Part shown: one piece after another, positions 19,105 through 19,282 of the stretch
How positions within the stretch are numbered: position 1 is the stretch's first letter
Layout of the letters: the number at the start of each line of letters is the position of its first letter
Origin: Dimargaris cristalligena
Taxonomy: Eukaryota > Kickxellomycota > Dimargaritomycetes > Dimargaritales > Dimargaritaceae
Length of the DNA: 19,282 nt
Assembly (NCBI GenBank): GCA_027576995.1
Contig: JANBQC010000538.1
Location: 1 to 19,282, forward strand
Reading direction: 5' to 3'
The notes under the pieces: model-generated
What the model was told of the DNA's origin: nothing
The model's input: the letters and a program-made list of their open reading frames with translations, nothing else
Databases searched by the model: none
Translations under genes and position numbers: made by a program

Positions 19105-19282
19105 TGGTGACATGGTGTGATACTCCGGGGGGTTTAAATTATTTTAACGATACATAAATATACATTTACCGGTTTTTGATTTTCTTATATATATATTTGG
19201 AATACATATGGGAGAAGTTCAATCAAGCTATATAACGATTTGAATGAAAGTTCCAATTGATGTAGCGGGACTATTTTTTTAT
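19105..19282 (+). other. 3' flank of RTF1
   Basis: AT-rich sequence after the RTF1 stop, with ATAAAT-like words (about 19153-19160) that could act as poly(A) signals. No other gene begins before the window ends. Confidence 0.5.

Overview
The window looks like nuclear DNA of a filamentous, probably early-diverging fungus. Its conserved genes are eukaryotic (a Plus3-domain RTF1, an EFM4-type eEF1A lysine methyltransferase and a fungal HAD hydrolase). All are split by GT-AG introns that are long for a fungus: eight supported or likely introns span about 151-306 bp. The combination of wide AT-rich intergenic DNA, a CpG-free transposon-like relic and orphan secreted proteins would suit Zoopagomycota or Kickxellomycotina, but that placement is inference from style, not from a marker gene.

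Layout. Positions 1-45 may be the 3' end of a neighbouring gene cut by the window edge. Positions 46-2040 hold no gene I can support. A TATA box at 2045-2050 precedes a two-exon gene for a 510-residue secreted orphan protein (2201-4039). An exon-like relic of unknown identity lies at 4181-4479. A very short secreted peptide gene is encoded on the minus strand (5675-5532), with its own TATA box and AATAAA. Positions 7287-8712 contain not one CpG dinucleotide, with sharp edges and CpG-bearing DNA on both sides. I read this as an old, methylated and deaminated mobile element; its minus strand retains a short stretch resembling the integrase zinc-finger region of a Ty3-type retrotransposon. A second TATA-driven secreted orphan gene (10481-11979, about 448 residues) changes composition sharply within its second exon.

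From about 12.4 kb to the end the DNA is gene-dense and conserved. It holds a six-exon HAD phosphatase-like gene (12475-14225, plus), EFM4 (15557-14525, minus, convergent with the HAD gene) and RTF1 (16506-19104, plus, divergent from EFM4). RTF1 is a Paf1-complex subunit acting on transcribing RNA polymerase II and histone modification. EFM4 methylates translation elongation factor eEF1A. The HAD gene is a predicted small-molecule phosphatase, possibly mitochondrial. Nothing suggests that these three form one pathway.

The contrast between the left part (sparse, AT-rich, orphan secreted genes and a transposon relic) and the right part (compact housekeeping genes) is the main theme of the window. 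Exon models for HAD, EFM4 and RTF1 are strongly supported by reading frame and family motifs. Those of the secreted genes rest on splice signals and frame alone.
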